In this document: piece by piece, positions 35,924 through 45,077 of the stretch
Numbering within the stretch: the stretch's first letter is position 1
Layout: each line of letters starts with the position of its first letter
Assembly (NCBI RefSeq): GCF_001707825.1
Contig: NZ_LYBM01000001.1
Location: 62,001-126,000, forward strand
Origin: Veronia pacifica
Lineage (GTDB): Bacteria; Pseudomonadota; Gammaproteobacteria; Enterobacterales; Vibrionaceae
DNA: 64,000 bases
Direction of reading: 5' to 3'
Translations under genes and position numbers: made by a program
The notes under the pieces: model-generated
Databases searched by the model: none
The model's input: the letters and a program-made list of their open reading frames with translations, nothing else
Told to the model about the DNA's origin: nothing

Positions 35924-36526
35924 ATGAATATCTTATTGATCACTGACATCTTTGGTGTTTGTGAATCCACCGATAACATTTATCGGTTTCTGAATAACGA
36001 TGGTCACCACACCCATATTGTTGATCCTTATCAAGCTGTTCGACATGCATTTGCGTCTGAAGATGATGCATATAGAGCCTTTATCAGCCAATGTGGTCAT
36101 GACACCTATTTTTCACTGAGCGCAGAGGCAGTGAGTCAGACTCAGCCACACATGGTAATTGGGTTTAGCGCAGGCGCCAATGTTGCGTGGCGGCTTTCAG
36201 GAAACATAAAAAATAATGAAAGACACTTTGTCTGCTTTTATCCGTCGCGGATATACAAATATTTACAACAGGATCTGATGACGGTGACTGACCTTGTGTT
36301 ACCCTTTTATGAGCCATCATTCGATGTGGTGGAGATCGCCAACGTACTCAAAAATAAAGATCAGGTCAGACAGCACATTACACCTTTCTCACATGGTTTT
36401 ATGAATCAAAGATCAGTAGCCTACGACTCAGAGGCAGCAAACTTTGGCCTACGTGTGATCAAAGACGCAATTGAGGCTCATACAGCATCGGGCATATTCA
36501 TTGAGCAGACCAAGGAAAGTAGCTAG
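35924..36526 (+). CDS. Alpha/beta hydrolase (dienelactone hydrolase-like)
   Basis: 200 residues. It begins MNILLITDIFGVCEST, like dienelactone hydrolases. The nucleophile elbow is GFSAGANVAW (GxSxG) and a late SHGFMNQRS supplies the histidine; the acid residue is less clear. There is no signal peptide. Substrate unknown. A Nudix gene follows after 66 bases and could be co-transcribed. Confidence 0.75.
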   Translation: MNILLITDIFGVCESTDNIYRFLNNDGHHTHIVDPYQAVRHAFASEDDAYRAFISQCGHDTYFSLSAEAVSQTQPHMVIGFSAGANVAWRLSGNIKNNERHFVCFYPSRIYKYLQQDLMTVTDLVLPFYEPSFDVVEIANVLKNKDQVRQHITPFSHGFMNQRSVAYDSEAANFGLRVIKDAIEAHTASGIFIEQTKESS

Positions 36527-36592
36527 AGGGCAGTTGTATGGTGAATATCAATCCACAGAATATAAAGTGCACGAAGACAACAACAAGCAAAA

Positions 36593-37021
36593 ATGATTGA
36601 TCAGACAAAACTCAAAGAAAGAAAACTCAAAGTATGTCCCGTCGTCTCTCGCGAGATGAATGGAGAAACGGAAGTTCTGGCATTTTGTCATCCATTGGCT
36701 GGTAAACAATTGGTCAAGGGGACTATTGAAATTGCAGAGTCTCCCTCCGATGCTGCTATCAGGGAACTTTACGAAGAATCTGGGGTGACCGTTATTGGCG
36801 CACCTCGCTTTCTTTGCCATTGGCACGCCGTACATCAAAATCAAGAATGGTACTTTTACCACTGTCAGACTGAGAAATTAGTAGGGTCATGGCAGCACTT
36901 TACCAATGATGACGGAGGGCATCACTTTGCCTTTTTCTGGCACCGACTAAAGCAACTACCCGACTCGGACTGGCATCCCGTTTTTAGAGATGCACTGGCA
37001 GAGATAGCCAAGCACTTTTAA
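36593..37021 (+). CDS. Nudix hydrolase
   Basis: 142 residues with a complete Nudix box between residues ~43 and 65: G-TIEIA-E-SPSDAAI-REL-YEESGV. This fold hydrolyses nucleoside diphosphates linked to another moiety. The remainder (QEWYFYHCQTEKLVGSW) gives no substrate clue. It follows the dienelactone-hydrolase-like gene on the same strand. The ATG choice follows the homologous start. Confidence 0.85.
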   Translation: MIDQTKLKERKLKVCPVVSREMNGETEVLAFCHPLAGKQLVKGTIEIAESPSDAAIRELYEESGVTVIGAPRFLCHWHAVHQNQEWYFYHCQTEKLVGSWQHFTNDDGGHHFAFFWHRLKQLPDSDWHPVFRDALAEIAKHF

Positions 37022-37521
37022 ATATCGCCATCAAGCATGTATTTACTAATCGATGCTGCGTACAGTTTTCCACGTTTGCGTTTCTGAACAAACAGACAGC
37101 AATCGTGAGTGATAACAGATATAAATAAAAGGGGTATCAATCATATCAATGATTAAACCTAGAATACAGATAAAAGAAAGTACCATACGAAATTATTACA
37201 AATGGTTACAATTAAATTTAATATTTAAATACTGGGTAATTATTCAAGTCACTTTTAAAGAACAAATTATACGCAATCATACTTAGCTATATTCAACAAC
37301 GAACATTCAGACAGTAATGTGTTATTTTGTTGATTTAGTGAACAGGGCTATTGATATGTTATTTGAAAGGGTAGATTTGAATTTATGCAAACAATAAATG
37401 ATACATGGCTTTTATCTTGACTGTATAGACGCAGTGAAGTACTGGCTCACATCAAGTAACGACCTAAACAGTCAACTTTTGTCGCCAGCAACCTCATCAA
37501 TCATCAAATACTGTTTTGGCT
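37022..37521. other. AT-rich intergenic region
   Basis: 500 bases, AT-rich, between a plus-strand Nudix gene and the end of a minus-strand XRE gene. No gene, terminator or repeat was recognised. Confidence 0.45.
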
Positions 37522-37923
37522 TCACTCCGCTGAGCAGGTCTCAAGTTCTGGTTTGCTCGAAGACGTATGGTTCAGCATCAGTGATGCCATGGCAGAGCTG
37601 GTTCTGAGAAGCTCCGCCCTTACCTCTTCAGGCAATCGAGAGATCACAGTCAGAAACTCTATCACATGCATGCTTTCAGTTATTTTTTCAAACTCCTGGC
37701 TACTGGGCATTTCTTCAATAAACCAAGATAAGGGTAAGTTCGTCAGCTCAGCAATTTTTCTAAGCATTGTCACTCTCACCTCTGTCTTGCCACTTTCAGC
37801 ATCTAAATAGGTTTGCCTCGAAATTTTAAGATTTTCAGCCATAAAAATCTGTGTTTTACCTGAACGTTTTCTTGCAATTTTGATTTTTTTAGAAATGTCA
37901 TTTCTATATTTATTATCATCCAT
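37522..37923 (-). CDS. XRE-family helix-turn-helix regulator
   Basis: 133 residues. The N-terminal HTH_3 domain reads IARKRSGKTQIFMAENLKIS followed by RQTYLDAESGKTEVRVTMLR. After it, residues ~75-133 are helical (MHVIEFLTVISRLPEEVRAE) and probably dimerise or sense a signal. It is divergent from an alpha/beta hydrolase gene with 93 bases between, so it likely controls that gene and itself. The direct repeat CCCATTAAATAA just upstream of its start may be the binding site. Confidence 0.84.
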   Translation of the reverse strand: MDDNKYRNDISKKIKIARKRSGKTQIFMAENLKISRQTYLDAESGKTEVRVTMLRKIAELTNLPLSWFIEEMPSSQEFEKITESMHVIEFLTVISRLPEEVRAELLRTSSAMASLMLNHTSSSKPELETCSAE

Positions 37924-37990
37924 TAAATAACTCCCATTAAATAAATATGCTTTTTGTAAATTGTTATTTTATTGATTTGATACATATATA

Positions 37991-38014
37991 TTTCCTCTTT
38001 TGTAAGAGAGGAAA
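37991..38014 (+). promoter_or_regulatory. Hairpin covering the ribosome site of the hydrolase gene
   Basis: TTTCCTCT (37991-37998) can pair with AGAGGAAA (38007-38014), which contains the Shine-Dalgarno AGAGAGGA of the gene starting at 38017. The pairing would hide the ribosome site, so translational control is possible. Sequence-based inference only. Confidence 0.55.
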
Positions 38015-38016
38015 CT

Positions 38017-38853
38017 ATGATGAAAAATGTAATTCTTAATAATAAAATGTACCGTTATACTATCCATGAAAATAAAAGCACTGATCAGGTCGCAATTTTT
38101 CTTCTAGGGGCATTACAAGACATTGAATCTGTCACTCATTTCTCGCGTGCCTTTTCGGAGACACTCACTTGCATCACGGTTGAGGTTCCGGGTACTGGAT
38201 ATGCCGATCCTTTAGCGCCGACCACAACAATCAGAGACCAAAGCCAGATGCTGATTGATTTTATCGAACATATGGATATCGATGCTGCACATATCATTGG
38301 TTTTTCCTATGCCACTGCTATTTCGGTGGAGTTATGCAGCCTGTGGTCAGGCGTCAAATCATTAAGCATATGCGGCGGCGTACCCGGCATACCCTCTTCA
38401 GGTATCCACGCAACAAAAAAAATGATTGCCTCAACCATGCAAGGTAAAAGCGAGTTTGCTGCAACGTTTATTGAATCTCTGACGGTAGACAATTCTGATA
38501 TTCCTCGCTCTCGAGTGATCAAGAAAGCAATGCAAAAGAGTATCTCGCGTCTTGCTGACGAGAGGATACAAATGTTCTTCGATAACTCAGTGCGACTGTT
38601 GGTTCATAAGCCGACAAACCTAGATGCTATTCAGGTTCCGGCTTTAGTGTGCGCAGCAGAATTTGACCCTTATGTCACGACACAGGTTGCAAAATCTTTC
38701 TCTGATAATCTTCGCAACAGCAGTTACATCGAGATAAAAAATGCTGATCATTTAGTGCACCTTCAACACCCCGATGTTGTTGCTGAAGCACTTATTGCTC
38801 TTGCATCGTCATCCGTCAATGTCGAACAAAGGCTACAAACGCTGACTAGTTAA
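38017..38853 (+). CDS. Alpha/beta hydrolase-fold protein
   Basis: 278 residues. The nucleophile elbow is IIGFSYATAIS (Ser present, but the last Gly of GxSxG is Ala), with acid in AEFDPYV and His in NADHLVHLQHP, so a catalytic triad is intact. The cap region (~130-200) is helical. AGAGAGGAAA precedes the double ATG. The small residue after the nucleophile and the regulatory neighbours hint at a signal-modifying or signal-hydrolysing role, but no substrate can be named. A good terminator follows. Confidence 0.78.
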   Translation: MMKNVILNNKMYRYTIHENKSTDQVAIFLLGALQDIESVTHFSRAFSETLTCITVEVPGTGYADPLAPTTTIRDQSQMLIDFIEHMDIDAAHIIGFSYATAISVELCSLWSGVKSLSICGGVPGIPSSGIHATKKMIASTMQGKSEFAATFIESLTVDNSDIPRSRVIKKAMQKSISRLADERIQMFFDNSVRLLVHKPTNLDAIQVPALVCAAEFDPYVTTQVAKSFSDNLRNSSYIEIKNADHLVHLQHPDVVAEALIALASSSVNVEQRLQTLTS

Positions 38854-38877
38854 TTATTCAAATTTTATGTACCTCGG

Positions 38878-38915
38878 GTCAACGCAAATACTTACGCATT
38901 TTGCGTTGACTTTTT
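38878..38915 (+). terminator. Rho-independent terminator after the hydrolase gene
   Basis: An 11-bp stem GTCAACGCAAA / TTTGCGTTGAC with an 11-base loop followed by TTTTT. Confidence 0.85.
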
Positions 38916-38940
38916 ACACTCAGCTGTGCGATGTCACATT

Positions 38941-39828
38941 TTATAGATAAATCTCGGAAAGAAGATCGATAATTTTAGAAACCTGTTGCTTTTTAGTGAA
39001 TTCTAAGCGTCTTATCGCCTCGACAATGAGGGTATCTCTGACATGCTGGGCAACACGTAAGTGGTGAAATTGAGGAAAGGCAATCATTGAGTTGGTGAAA
39101 TTAGTGTGTGATTGTAACTGAAACCCTAGCTTCGCCCGAAAACCGATAGCAACAGAAAATGATATGGGTTTATTTCGATTTTCAAGCACCCGATATTGGT
39201 ATTCAGAGAGACCAAGCACGCGAGCCGCAAGTTCCTCAGACACATTATTTTCGTACCTAAATTGTTTTAAAGTGATTGCGATAGACCGATAATAGTCTTC
39301 ACCAAATGCATCAATATCGAGTACTTCGGGTGGAAAGAGAGAATTGTATTCTGGCACGCCAGATTCAACTTCAAGTGCCTCGATGCTCTCTCGCCACTCT
39401 CTGAATTCGTGTCTTTCCTCTTCACTGTAGAGATTGGTAATAATATCCAGAATGGCGTTGAATTGCTCCTTGGGGAGTCGGCCTATTCGCACCAGAGCTT
39501 CCACAGAACTGTCTTCCATCCCCCGGTAATACTCTTTAAGTCGCATGCCAAAATAAAAAGCGGTCATGGGCACCATCATTACCCACGAAAACCCAGCGAC
39601 AACATGTATTGGACGCTGCCCTGAATATGATGGCTGCATATATTTTTTGAGGGTATTCATTTTGACCCCTGACATCTTCGTTGCCAGTTCTTCAAATTGA
39701 ACATTATGTGTTCTGCGAACATATGCCATCGAAAGCGCAATATCTGAATCAATATTCTTGAGCATTTTATTGAGACGTTCAATATGACTATCACAAATCT
39801 CAAATTGGGTTTCTTGTACTGATGACAT
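38941..39828 (-). CDS. Unknown protein with two HTH-like segments
   Basis: 295 residues; family not recognised. An N-terminal segment (VRRTHNVQFEELATKMSGVK then MNTLKKYM) and a C-terminal one (LKQFRYENNVSEELAARVLG then LSEYQYRVLENRNKPI) both look like XRE-type helix-turn-helix motifs. Between them a helical linker includes a hydrophobic stretch VVAGFSWVMMVPMTAFYFGM that could be buried core or a membrane patch. It faces the hydrolase gene tail to tail. Likely a DNA-binding regulator, but this is inference. Confidence 0.65.
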   Translation of the reverse strand: MSSVQETQFEICDSHIERLNKMLKNIDSDIALSMAYVRRTHNVQFEELATKMSGVKMNTLKKYMQPSYSGQRPIHVVAGFSWVMMVPMTAFYFGMRLKEYYRGMEDSSVEALVRIGRLPKEQFNAILDIITNLYSEEERHEFREWRESIEALEVESGVPEYNSLFPPEVLDIDAFGEDYYRSIAITLKQFRYENNVSEELAARVLGLSEYQYRVLENRNKPISFSVAIGFRAKLGFQLQSHTNFTNSMIAFPQFHHLRVAQHVRDTLIVEAIRRLEFTKKQQVSKIIDLLSEIYL

Positions 39829-40311
39829 AATAAATAAAAATGACTGCTTTTATAAAAGTAGGCTGTGCCAAGCGCATTAATCACGGTTAAAAATTAATCG
39901 AGAAGGCGAATAACCATATAATTAATCTTGCTATTCTAACGCAATAATTGAAGCAAGATCAAAGTTCTATCTATTCTCAGTCTAAAAAATAATGAACAAG
40001 AAAAGGGAAATGGAGGCATTCTCATTTGGAGAATAAAGAAGGAATTTCTAATAAATTGCTTACCACGCATAGAATGAATAGGAAGATTACAATATCCATA
40101 AAATGAAAAATTCATAGGCTGCAAGCGAAAGCTAGCATCTAAAAAAAATTACTGGCTAATTATTGGCCAAGGTGGCTGTTAATAGTACAACTACTGCTAC
40201 CATATATTGGCAACGCTAAAAAAAGGTAACGACGAAAACGAAGTTATAGTCATATAAGGGAATACAAACGCTTTACTGAACAACTCACTCATCACCTTCG
40301 AGCTTAAAGCC
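39829..40311. other. AT-rich intergenic region
   Basis: 483 bases between the double-HTH gene and the bufferin operon end. No DoxX-type (BufD) gene is present here, though one is common after bufC. No terminator was recognised. Confidence 0.45.
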
Positions 40312-41079
40312 CTAATTAAATGCCAACACTTCATCAATAACCCAACGATGCAACATCACGCCAAATTCTGACGAGATATCTATCTCCGGAAAACGGTTTT
40401 GCAGGGCTTCACCTATGTCTTCCACGCGATATCCCTCGCTGGCCCACTGTATAGCCGTCGCCTCCAGTGGTGAAACACTCCTAAAATGCGGGGAGTGACC
40501 CTTTCGCCACGTAAGAACACTGACAGGTTGAGGCAAGGTAGTGACAGTCGGTGGTGTTTCCTCTTTATCTATTGCGTGCCAAATATCCAGCGTATTGCAT
40601 TCATGAGTGGTGAGCGTCATTGTCGGCACGGGCGTAAGACAGAAATTTTCTGGATCCCGGCTGGCAAGGATGGGCAAGGTCTCGAGGGTCAGCACGTCAC
40701 TGTCCTCGCCATCAAATGCTCTTCTCAATGTCCAATCCAATTCAGCAAGCTCTGCCACCTCCTTGTCATCAGGCAATTGTGTCATCAGAAACGCTGGAAA
40801 TTTATGGCCATAAAACCCAATGTTATTGAATATTGAATGATGGCTCTGGACATATGCGGTCGCCAGTTGTTCGAACCATTCATCGCCAAGGTAGACGGCG
40901 GTATGCTCAAAGTTTTCAAACATGACTTCAATAAGACGCATTCGATAAGCATTGTGATAAATGGCCAGACGCTGCTTTGACGGTAAACGCCCTTCCCGGT
41001 CACTAACCCAATTGGCTGCCTGACAATGTTCGTTAAGAACAATATCCTGAAAGTGGCTTTGTATCTCTTGAAGGTTCAC
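40312..41079 (-). CDS. bufC: BufC-type partner of the MNIO enzyme (DUF2063 family)
   Basis: 255 residues. The N-terminal DUF2063 domain has the hallmarks [18 protein letters not shown] and [20 protein letters not shown], and a C-terminal winged-helix-like part follows. In bufferin and methanobactin-like systems this protein recruits the precursor peptide to the MNIO (DUF692) enzyme. Its ATG overlaps the end of bufB by four bases. Substrate recognition is inferred from the family. Confidence 0.82.
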   Translation of the reverse strand: MNLQEIQSHFQDIVLNEHCQAANWVSDREGRLPSKQRLAIYHNAYRMRLIEVMFENFEHTAVYLGDEWFEQLATAYVQSHHSIFNNIGFYGHKFPAFLMTQLPDDKEVAELAELDWTLRRAFDGEDSDVLTLETLPILASRDPENFCLTPVPTMTLTTHECNTLDIWHAIDKEETPPTVTTLPQPVSVLTWRKGHSPHFRSVSPLEATAIQWASEGYRVEDIGEALQNRFPEIDISSEFGVMLHRWVIDEVLAFN

Positions 41080-41903
41080 GCTGCGCCCTCGGCTTTGAGC
41101 ACTTTATTGGCAATGCCACGGGCAATATCCAGCTCTGCCAACAACTCAACCAAGGGCGGAATATTATCATCACGTTCAATCATAGTGGGGACATTGCCAA
41201 AACGATTGAGCGCATAAGCATAAAGATCCCACACATCATTGCAGACAGGGTGATCATGGGTATCTATTAAGTGGTCGCCATTGTCTTGATGACCAGCAAG
41301 ATGGAATTGACGAACACTGTTTTCTGGTACGCCATTAACGAAATCGAGAGGTGAAAAGCCATGATTGAATGCACTCACGTAGATATTGTTGATATCCAGC
41401 AATAACTGACAATCCGTTCTGTTACAGAGTTCAGTAAGAAACGCCCACTCACTCATTTCTGAGTCTTTGAATTCAACATAACTCGAGACGTTTTCTATCA
41501 CCAGAGGACGCTTTAAAACATCCTGAGCATGGAGTATGTTTCGCGAAACCACGTCCAACGCCTCTTCGGTGAAAGGCAGTGGCATAAGGTCGTGCAGTTT
41601 ACGTCCGTGAACTCCACTCCAACATAAATGGTCCGAAATCCACAACGGCTGAGCACGCTGCGCGAGCTCTTTCAGACGTTTAAGGTAATCGTCATCAAGA
41701 CCATTGACTGATCCGATAGACATGGACACACCATGCATGGTGACCGGGTATTGCTCGCAAATGCGGTCAAGCATAGCCAATGGCTTACCGCCATTGACCA
41801 TATAATTATCAGAAATGACTTCCAGCCAGTCCACAGGCTGTCTTGCAGTCAGGAAATCAGTGTAATGCTGAGTGCGTAAACCAAGTCCAAAGCTTGTAGT
41901 CAT
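41076..41903 (-). CDS. bufB: MNIO-family (DUF692) multinuclear iron oxidative enzyme BufB
   Basis: 275 residues, TIM-barrel DUF692. The iron-ligand blocks are visible: [69 protein letters not shown] enzymes turn peptide cysteines into thiooxazoles or related groups. The neighbour bufA supplies a cysteine-rich exported peptide and bufC the recognition partner. The start 17 bases after bufA and the coupled end show one operon. Confidence 0.9.
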   Translation of the reverse strand: MTTSFGLGLRTQHYTDFLTARQPVDWLEVISDNYMVNGGKPLAMLDRICEQYPVTMHGVSMSIGSVNGLDDDYLKRLKELAQRAQPLWISDHLCWSGVHGRKLHDLMPLPFTEEALDVVSRNILHAQDVLKRPLVIENVSSYVEFKDSEMSEWAFLTELCNRTDCQLLLDINNIYVSAFNHGFSPLDFVNGVPENSVRQFHLAGHQDNGDHLIDTHDHPVCNDVWDLYAYALNRFGNVPTMIERDDNIPPLVELLAELDIARGIANKVLKAEGAA

Positions 41904-41920
41904 TTCTTATCTCCAGTGGA

Positions 41921-42202
41921 TTACACGTCTGAAATTACGCCGCCTTTATCGAGGCACTCTTTGGCTTTCATAGCTTTGAAACCGTGACCACCGCAAGCAT
42001 TCTGACCTTTACATGCATGCTCTGCTGTCTTGCAGTCTGACTGACCTTTACAAGAGTGAATGCCGTAGCAATGCACTTTATCACCTGCACCGATCGCCGC
42101 ACCTGAGCTTCCCGCTGGTGACTCTGCAGCAAATGCACTTGTGCTCATTGCTACTGCCAGTGCTACCGATGCGAAAGTGGCTTTCTTTTCAATTTTACTC
42201 AT
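41921..42202 (-). CDS. bufA: Bufferin-type metallophore precursor peptide (BufA)
   Basis: 93 residues. A Sec signal ends near SAFA (residue ~25). The mature part has six cysteines at 45, 51, 57, 64, 70 and 83, the first five at six/seven-residue spacing in VHCYGIHSCKGQSDCKTAEH and ACKGQNACGGHGF. This matches bufferin-type peptides (closer to the BufA2 style) modified by BufB/BufC before export. They bind copper and protect the periplasm. GGAGTAAC precedes the ATG. Confidence 0.87.
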   Translation of the reverse strand: MSKIEKKATFASVALAVAMSTSAFAAESPAGSSGAAIGAGDKVHCYGIHSCKGQSDCKTAEHACKGQNACGGHGFKAMKAKECLDKGGVISDV

Positions 42203-42274
42203 TGTAGTTACTCCATGTGTGGGGTTGATAGCCAGTGAATGCCTTCACATCCCTTTGGTGGCTAACATTTAGTC

Positions 42275-42288
42275 AAGACACTTGTCTT
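42275..42288. promoter_or_regulatory. Palindrome upstream of bufA, possible operator
   Basis: AAGACA-CT-TGTCTT lies 73 bases before the bufA start. It may bind a regulator of the metallophore operon; no known box was matched. Confidence 0.35.
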
Positions 42289-42573
42289 ACTACGTTCGCC
42301 AAAATAGACCCCACCCCGTAATTAAAAATTTCGCACAAGATTAAAAATGAGAAAAAATAAAATTTAAAATATTGATTTTGTTGATAAATAATTTTTTATT
42401 TTTTCTTAGCTAAGTAATTAATTCGACAAAAAAGATCGGGTTGAATAGAAATGGATTGAACAAAAATAGAGTCAGAAACCGGTGTGTAGCACTCTACGGT
42501 GACAGTTAAAAAATCAAGTTGTTTCTCTACACGTTGTGCTTCTACATAAGCGGATATTGATTAACATTTTTGC

Positions 42574-42739
42574 GAGAAAGAATATTGTTTCATTGTCACT
42601 AGGAGTTAATACACCTGTAGGTACCATGCAGAATATTGAACAATTTAAAGGTAGAAACGAAATATCACTCCAGCTCGCCAAAGACGTTTTCCCCGTTATA
42701 AAACTGATTTACATAACAATGAAACAATCATTTTTTCTC
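42574..42739. repeat. 166-bp segment bounded by ~23-bp inverted repeats
   Basis: The left end GAGAAAGAATATTGTTTCAT (continuing TGT) and the right end, read on the other strand as GAGAAAAAATGATTGTTTCA (continuing TTGT), match apart from one gap and a substitution; the inner 13 bases ATTGTTTCATTGT are identical. No transposase is inside. A 68-codon frame crosses it (42536-42742) but looks spurious. It could be a MITE-like insertion or a long hairpin in the bufA-betI gap (42203-42987), which is otherwise AT-rich and empty. Confidence 0.5.
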
Positions 42740-42950
42740 TAAACAACTGATAGCTGAATATCAGTAAAATTTGAAGTTGATCGTATAACTAATTAATTAA
42801 ACGCTCTGGAATATGACGTTTCAGATCAGCATTCATATTGCTGTTAACCCGTGAAAATACTGCGAAATTAGGTATATTCCGCTTACTGACGGTCACTTTA
42901 CCAACAAAATATTTGGTTTGAACTCAAAACACTTTTCGGGCAGTTTATTA

Positions 42951-42970
42951 TTAATCGAACGTTCAATTAA
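42951..42970. promoter_or_regulatory. BetI-type operator
   Basis: TTAATCGAACGTTCAATTAA is a 20-bp palindrome with one mismatched pair, 17 bases before the betI ATG. The ATTGAACGTTCAAT-like core fits known BetI sites, so BetI (choline-responsive) probably represses the whole operon from here. Confidence 0.75.
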
Positions 42971-42987
42971 AAAAGAAAAGCTACCAG

Positions 42988-43581
42988 ATGCCCAAACTTG
43001 GAATGCCTGACATCAGAAGACCACAACTGGTTCGCGCCACAATGGCGGTGATAGAACGTGTCGGCTTGCACAGTGCCAGTATCTCACTCATTAGCAAAGA
43101 GGCAGGTGTCTCGACCGGTATCATCAACCACTACTTTGGTGGTAAAGAGGGTTTACTGGAAGAAACCATGCGTGAGGTGTTGCGTCAGCTTTCTCACAGC
43201 GTGAAGAGCCGAATGGCCGCACTGCCTCAGGATGCACATCGAGAGCGGATTAACGCTATCGTCGCGGGTAACTTTGATGGATACCAGACAGAAAACAAGG
43301 TAGCAAAGACCTGGTTGGCCTTTTGGACGCTCTCAATGCACAACAAAAAACTGAAACGTCTACAACGTGTTAATGAGATGCGGCTGCTCTCACACCTGAA
43401 GCGCGAACTGAAAGCACTGTTACCGCAGTCTCAGGCTGAGCTTGCTGCCCACAGTGTTGCCGCTCTCATTGATGGAATCTGGCTGCGTGGAACGTTAAAT
43501 CCCGACGGTATAGATCTCGATACTGCAAAACGCATTATTAATGATTATCTCGACATGCAGCTTGCCTCCTCAAACAAATAA
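42988..43581 (+). CDS. betI: Choline-responsive TetR-family repressor BetI
   Basis: 197 residues, normal BetI length. It begins [20 protein letters not shown], which is characteristic of BetI. The HTH includes [20 protein letters not shown]. The C-terminal [20 protein letters not shown] and [14 protein letters not shown] are also typical. First gene of betIBA-choXWV, following a palindromic operator. The repressor is expected to release DNA when choline is present. Confidence 0.92.
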   Translation: MPKLGMPDIRRPQLVRATMAVIERVGLHSASISLISKEAGVSTGIINHYFGGKEGLLEETMREVLRQLSHSVKSRMAALPQDAHRERINAIVAGNFDGYQTENKVAKTWLAFWTLSMHNKKLKRLQRVNEMRLLSHLKRELKALLPQSQAELAAHSVAALIDGIWLRGTLNPDGIDLDTAKRIINDYLDMQLASSNK

Positions 43582-43597
43582 ATTTTAAGAAGATTCA

Positions 43598-45058
43598 ATG
43601 GACATGAACGCACTATATATCCACGGCAAACTCACGCCAGCCACCTCTGGTGAGGCACTGACAACACTGAATCCGGCGACGGGTGAATCATTGGCAGAGC
43701 TGTCGCATGCGTCTCCACAGGATGTAGAACAAGCCATTATTTCGGCCAAGCAAGGTTTTAAGGTGTGGTCGCAAATGACGGCGACAGAACGAAGCCGTAT
43801 TTTACTCAAGGCTGCAGAAATACTTAGAGCTCGAAACGATGAACTGGCAGCGTTGGAAGTACAAGATACAGGTAAACCTCTTCAGGAAGCGCTTTATGTT
43901 GATATTCAGACAGGCGCCGATGTTATTGAATACTTTGCAGGCCTTGCACCCGGCTTACAAGGCGAGCAACAGCCCCTGAGTGAGAGCCAGTTCTTCTATA
44001 CCCGCCGCGAACCATTAGGCGTCTGCGCAGGTATTGGCGCGTGGAACTACCCCATCCAGATTGCGATGTGGAAATCTGCGCCCGCTCTCGCTGCTGGTAA
44101 TACTATGGTTTTCAAACCGTCAGAAGAAACTCCGTTGAGTGCGCTTAAACTGGCTGAGATCTTCACCGAAGCAGGAATGCCAGACGGCGTATTCAACGTA
44201 GTCCAAGGTGACCATAGAGTGGGACAGCAGCTTACCCGCCATCCAGATATCGCTAAAGTCTCGTTCACAGGGGAAACCGGAACGGGCAAAGCAGTCATGG
44301 CTGATAGTGCCAGTACCTTAAAAAATGTCACTATGGAGCTGGGTGGCAAATCAGCAATGCTGGTTTTTGAAGATGCCAAGTTAGATGATGCTGTATCAGC
44401 AGCAATGGTCGCCAATTTCTATACTCAGGGCGAAGTATGTACTCACGGCACCAGAGTATATGTTCATCAGAGTATCTATGATGAATTTCTGTCCCGTCTG
44501 AAAATTCGCACTGAAAAACTGGTGGTTGATAACCCATTGGATATGGAGACACAAATTGGTGCTCTGATCTCCAAAAAGCACCTGGCCAAAGTGCTTGAGG
44601 CCATAGAGGCGGCGAAACAAAGCGGTGCCCGACTATTGACTGGTGGTTATCAAGTCACAGAGAACGGACTGGACAAAGGCAACTTTGTTGCACCTACCGT
44701 CTTCGCTGACTGCAACGAATCAATGTCATATGTTCAACATGAGATATTTGGCCCTGTTATGTCAGTGATGTCATTCAGCGAAGAAGATGAGGTGATTGCC
44801 CGCGCCAATGACACACACTATGGTCTTGCAGCCGGGCTGTTTACTCAAAATCTCTCACGTGCTCACCGGGTGATCCACCAGCTGGAAGCTGGCATTTGCT
44901 GGGTCAATACCTGGGGTGACTCTCCCGCACAAATGCCCGTCGGCGGCTACAAACAGTCTGGTATTGGTCGCGAAAACGGCCCAGAGACCCTTCTTCACTA
45001 TACCCAGACCAAAAGTGTATTGATTGAGCTGGGCGACTACGACAGCCCTTACGCCTGA
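43598..45058 (+). CDS. betB: Betaine aldehyde dehydrogenase
   Basis: 486 residues, class of NAD(P)-dependent aldehyde dehydrogenases. Catalytic residues are Asn150 (GAWNYP), Glu247 (MELGGK) and Cys281 (GEVCTHG). It oxidises betaine aldehyde to glycine betaine in the cytoplasm, the second step of osmoprotectant synthesis from choline. It lies 16 bases after betI. Length and full motif set are as in E. coli BetB. Confidence 0.94.
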   Translation: MDMNALYIHGKLTPATSGEALTTLNPATGESLAELSHASPQDVEQAIISAKQGFKVWSQMTATERSRILLKAAEILRARNDELAALEVQDTGKPLQEALYVDIQTGADVIEYFAGLAPGLQGEQQPLSESQFFYTRREPLGVCAGIGAWNYPIQIAMWKSAPALAAGNTMVFKPSEETPLSALKLAEIFTEAGMPDGVFNVVQGDHRVGQQLTRHPDIAKVSFTGETGTGKAVMADSASTLKNVTMELGGKSAMLVFEDAKLDDAVSAAMVANFYTQGEVCTHGTRVYVHQSIYDEFLSRLKIRTEKLVVDNPLDMETQIGALISKKHLAKVLEAIEAAKQSGARLLTGGYQVTENGLDKGNFVAPTVFADCNESMSYVQHEIFGPVMSVMSFSEEDEVIARANDTHYGLAAGLFTQNLSRAHRVIHQLEAGICWVNTWGDSPAQMPVGGYKQSGIGRENGPETLLHYTQTKSVLIELGDYDSPYA

Positions 45059-45077
45059 TTGCCGGAGACAAAAGACT

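Noticed and set aside
42536-42742. 68-codon plus-strand frame before betI
   Set aside because: It runs through both inverted repeats of the small element, has no ribosome site and no family resemblance.
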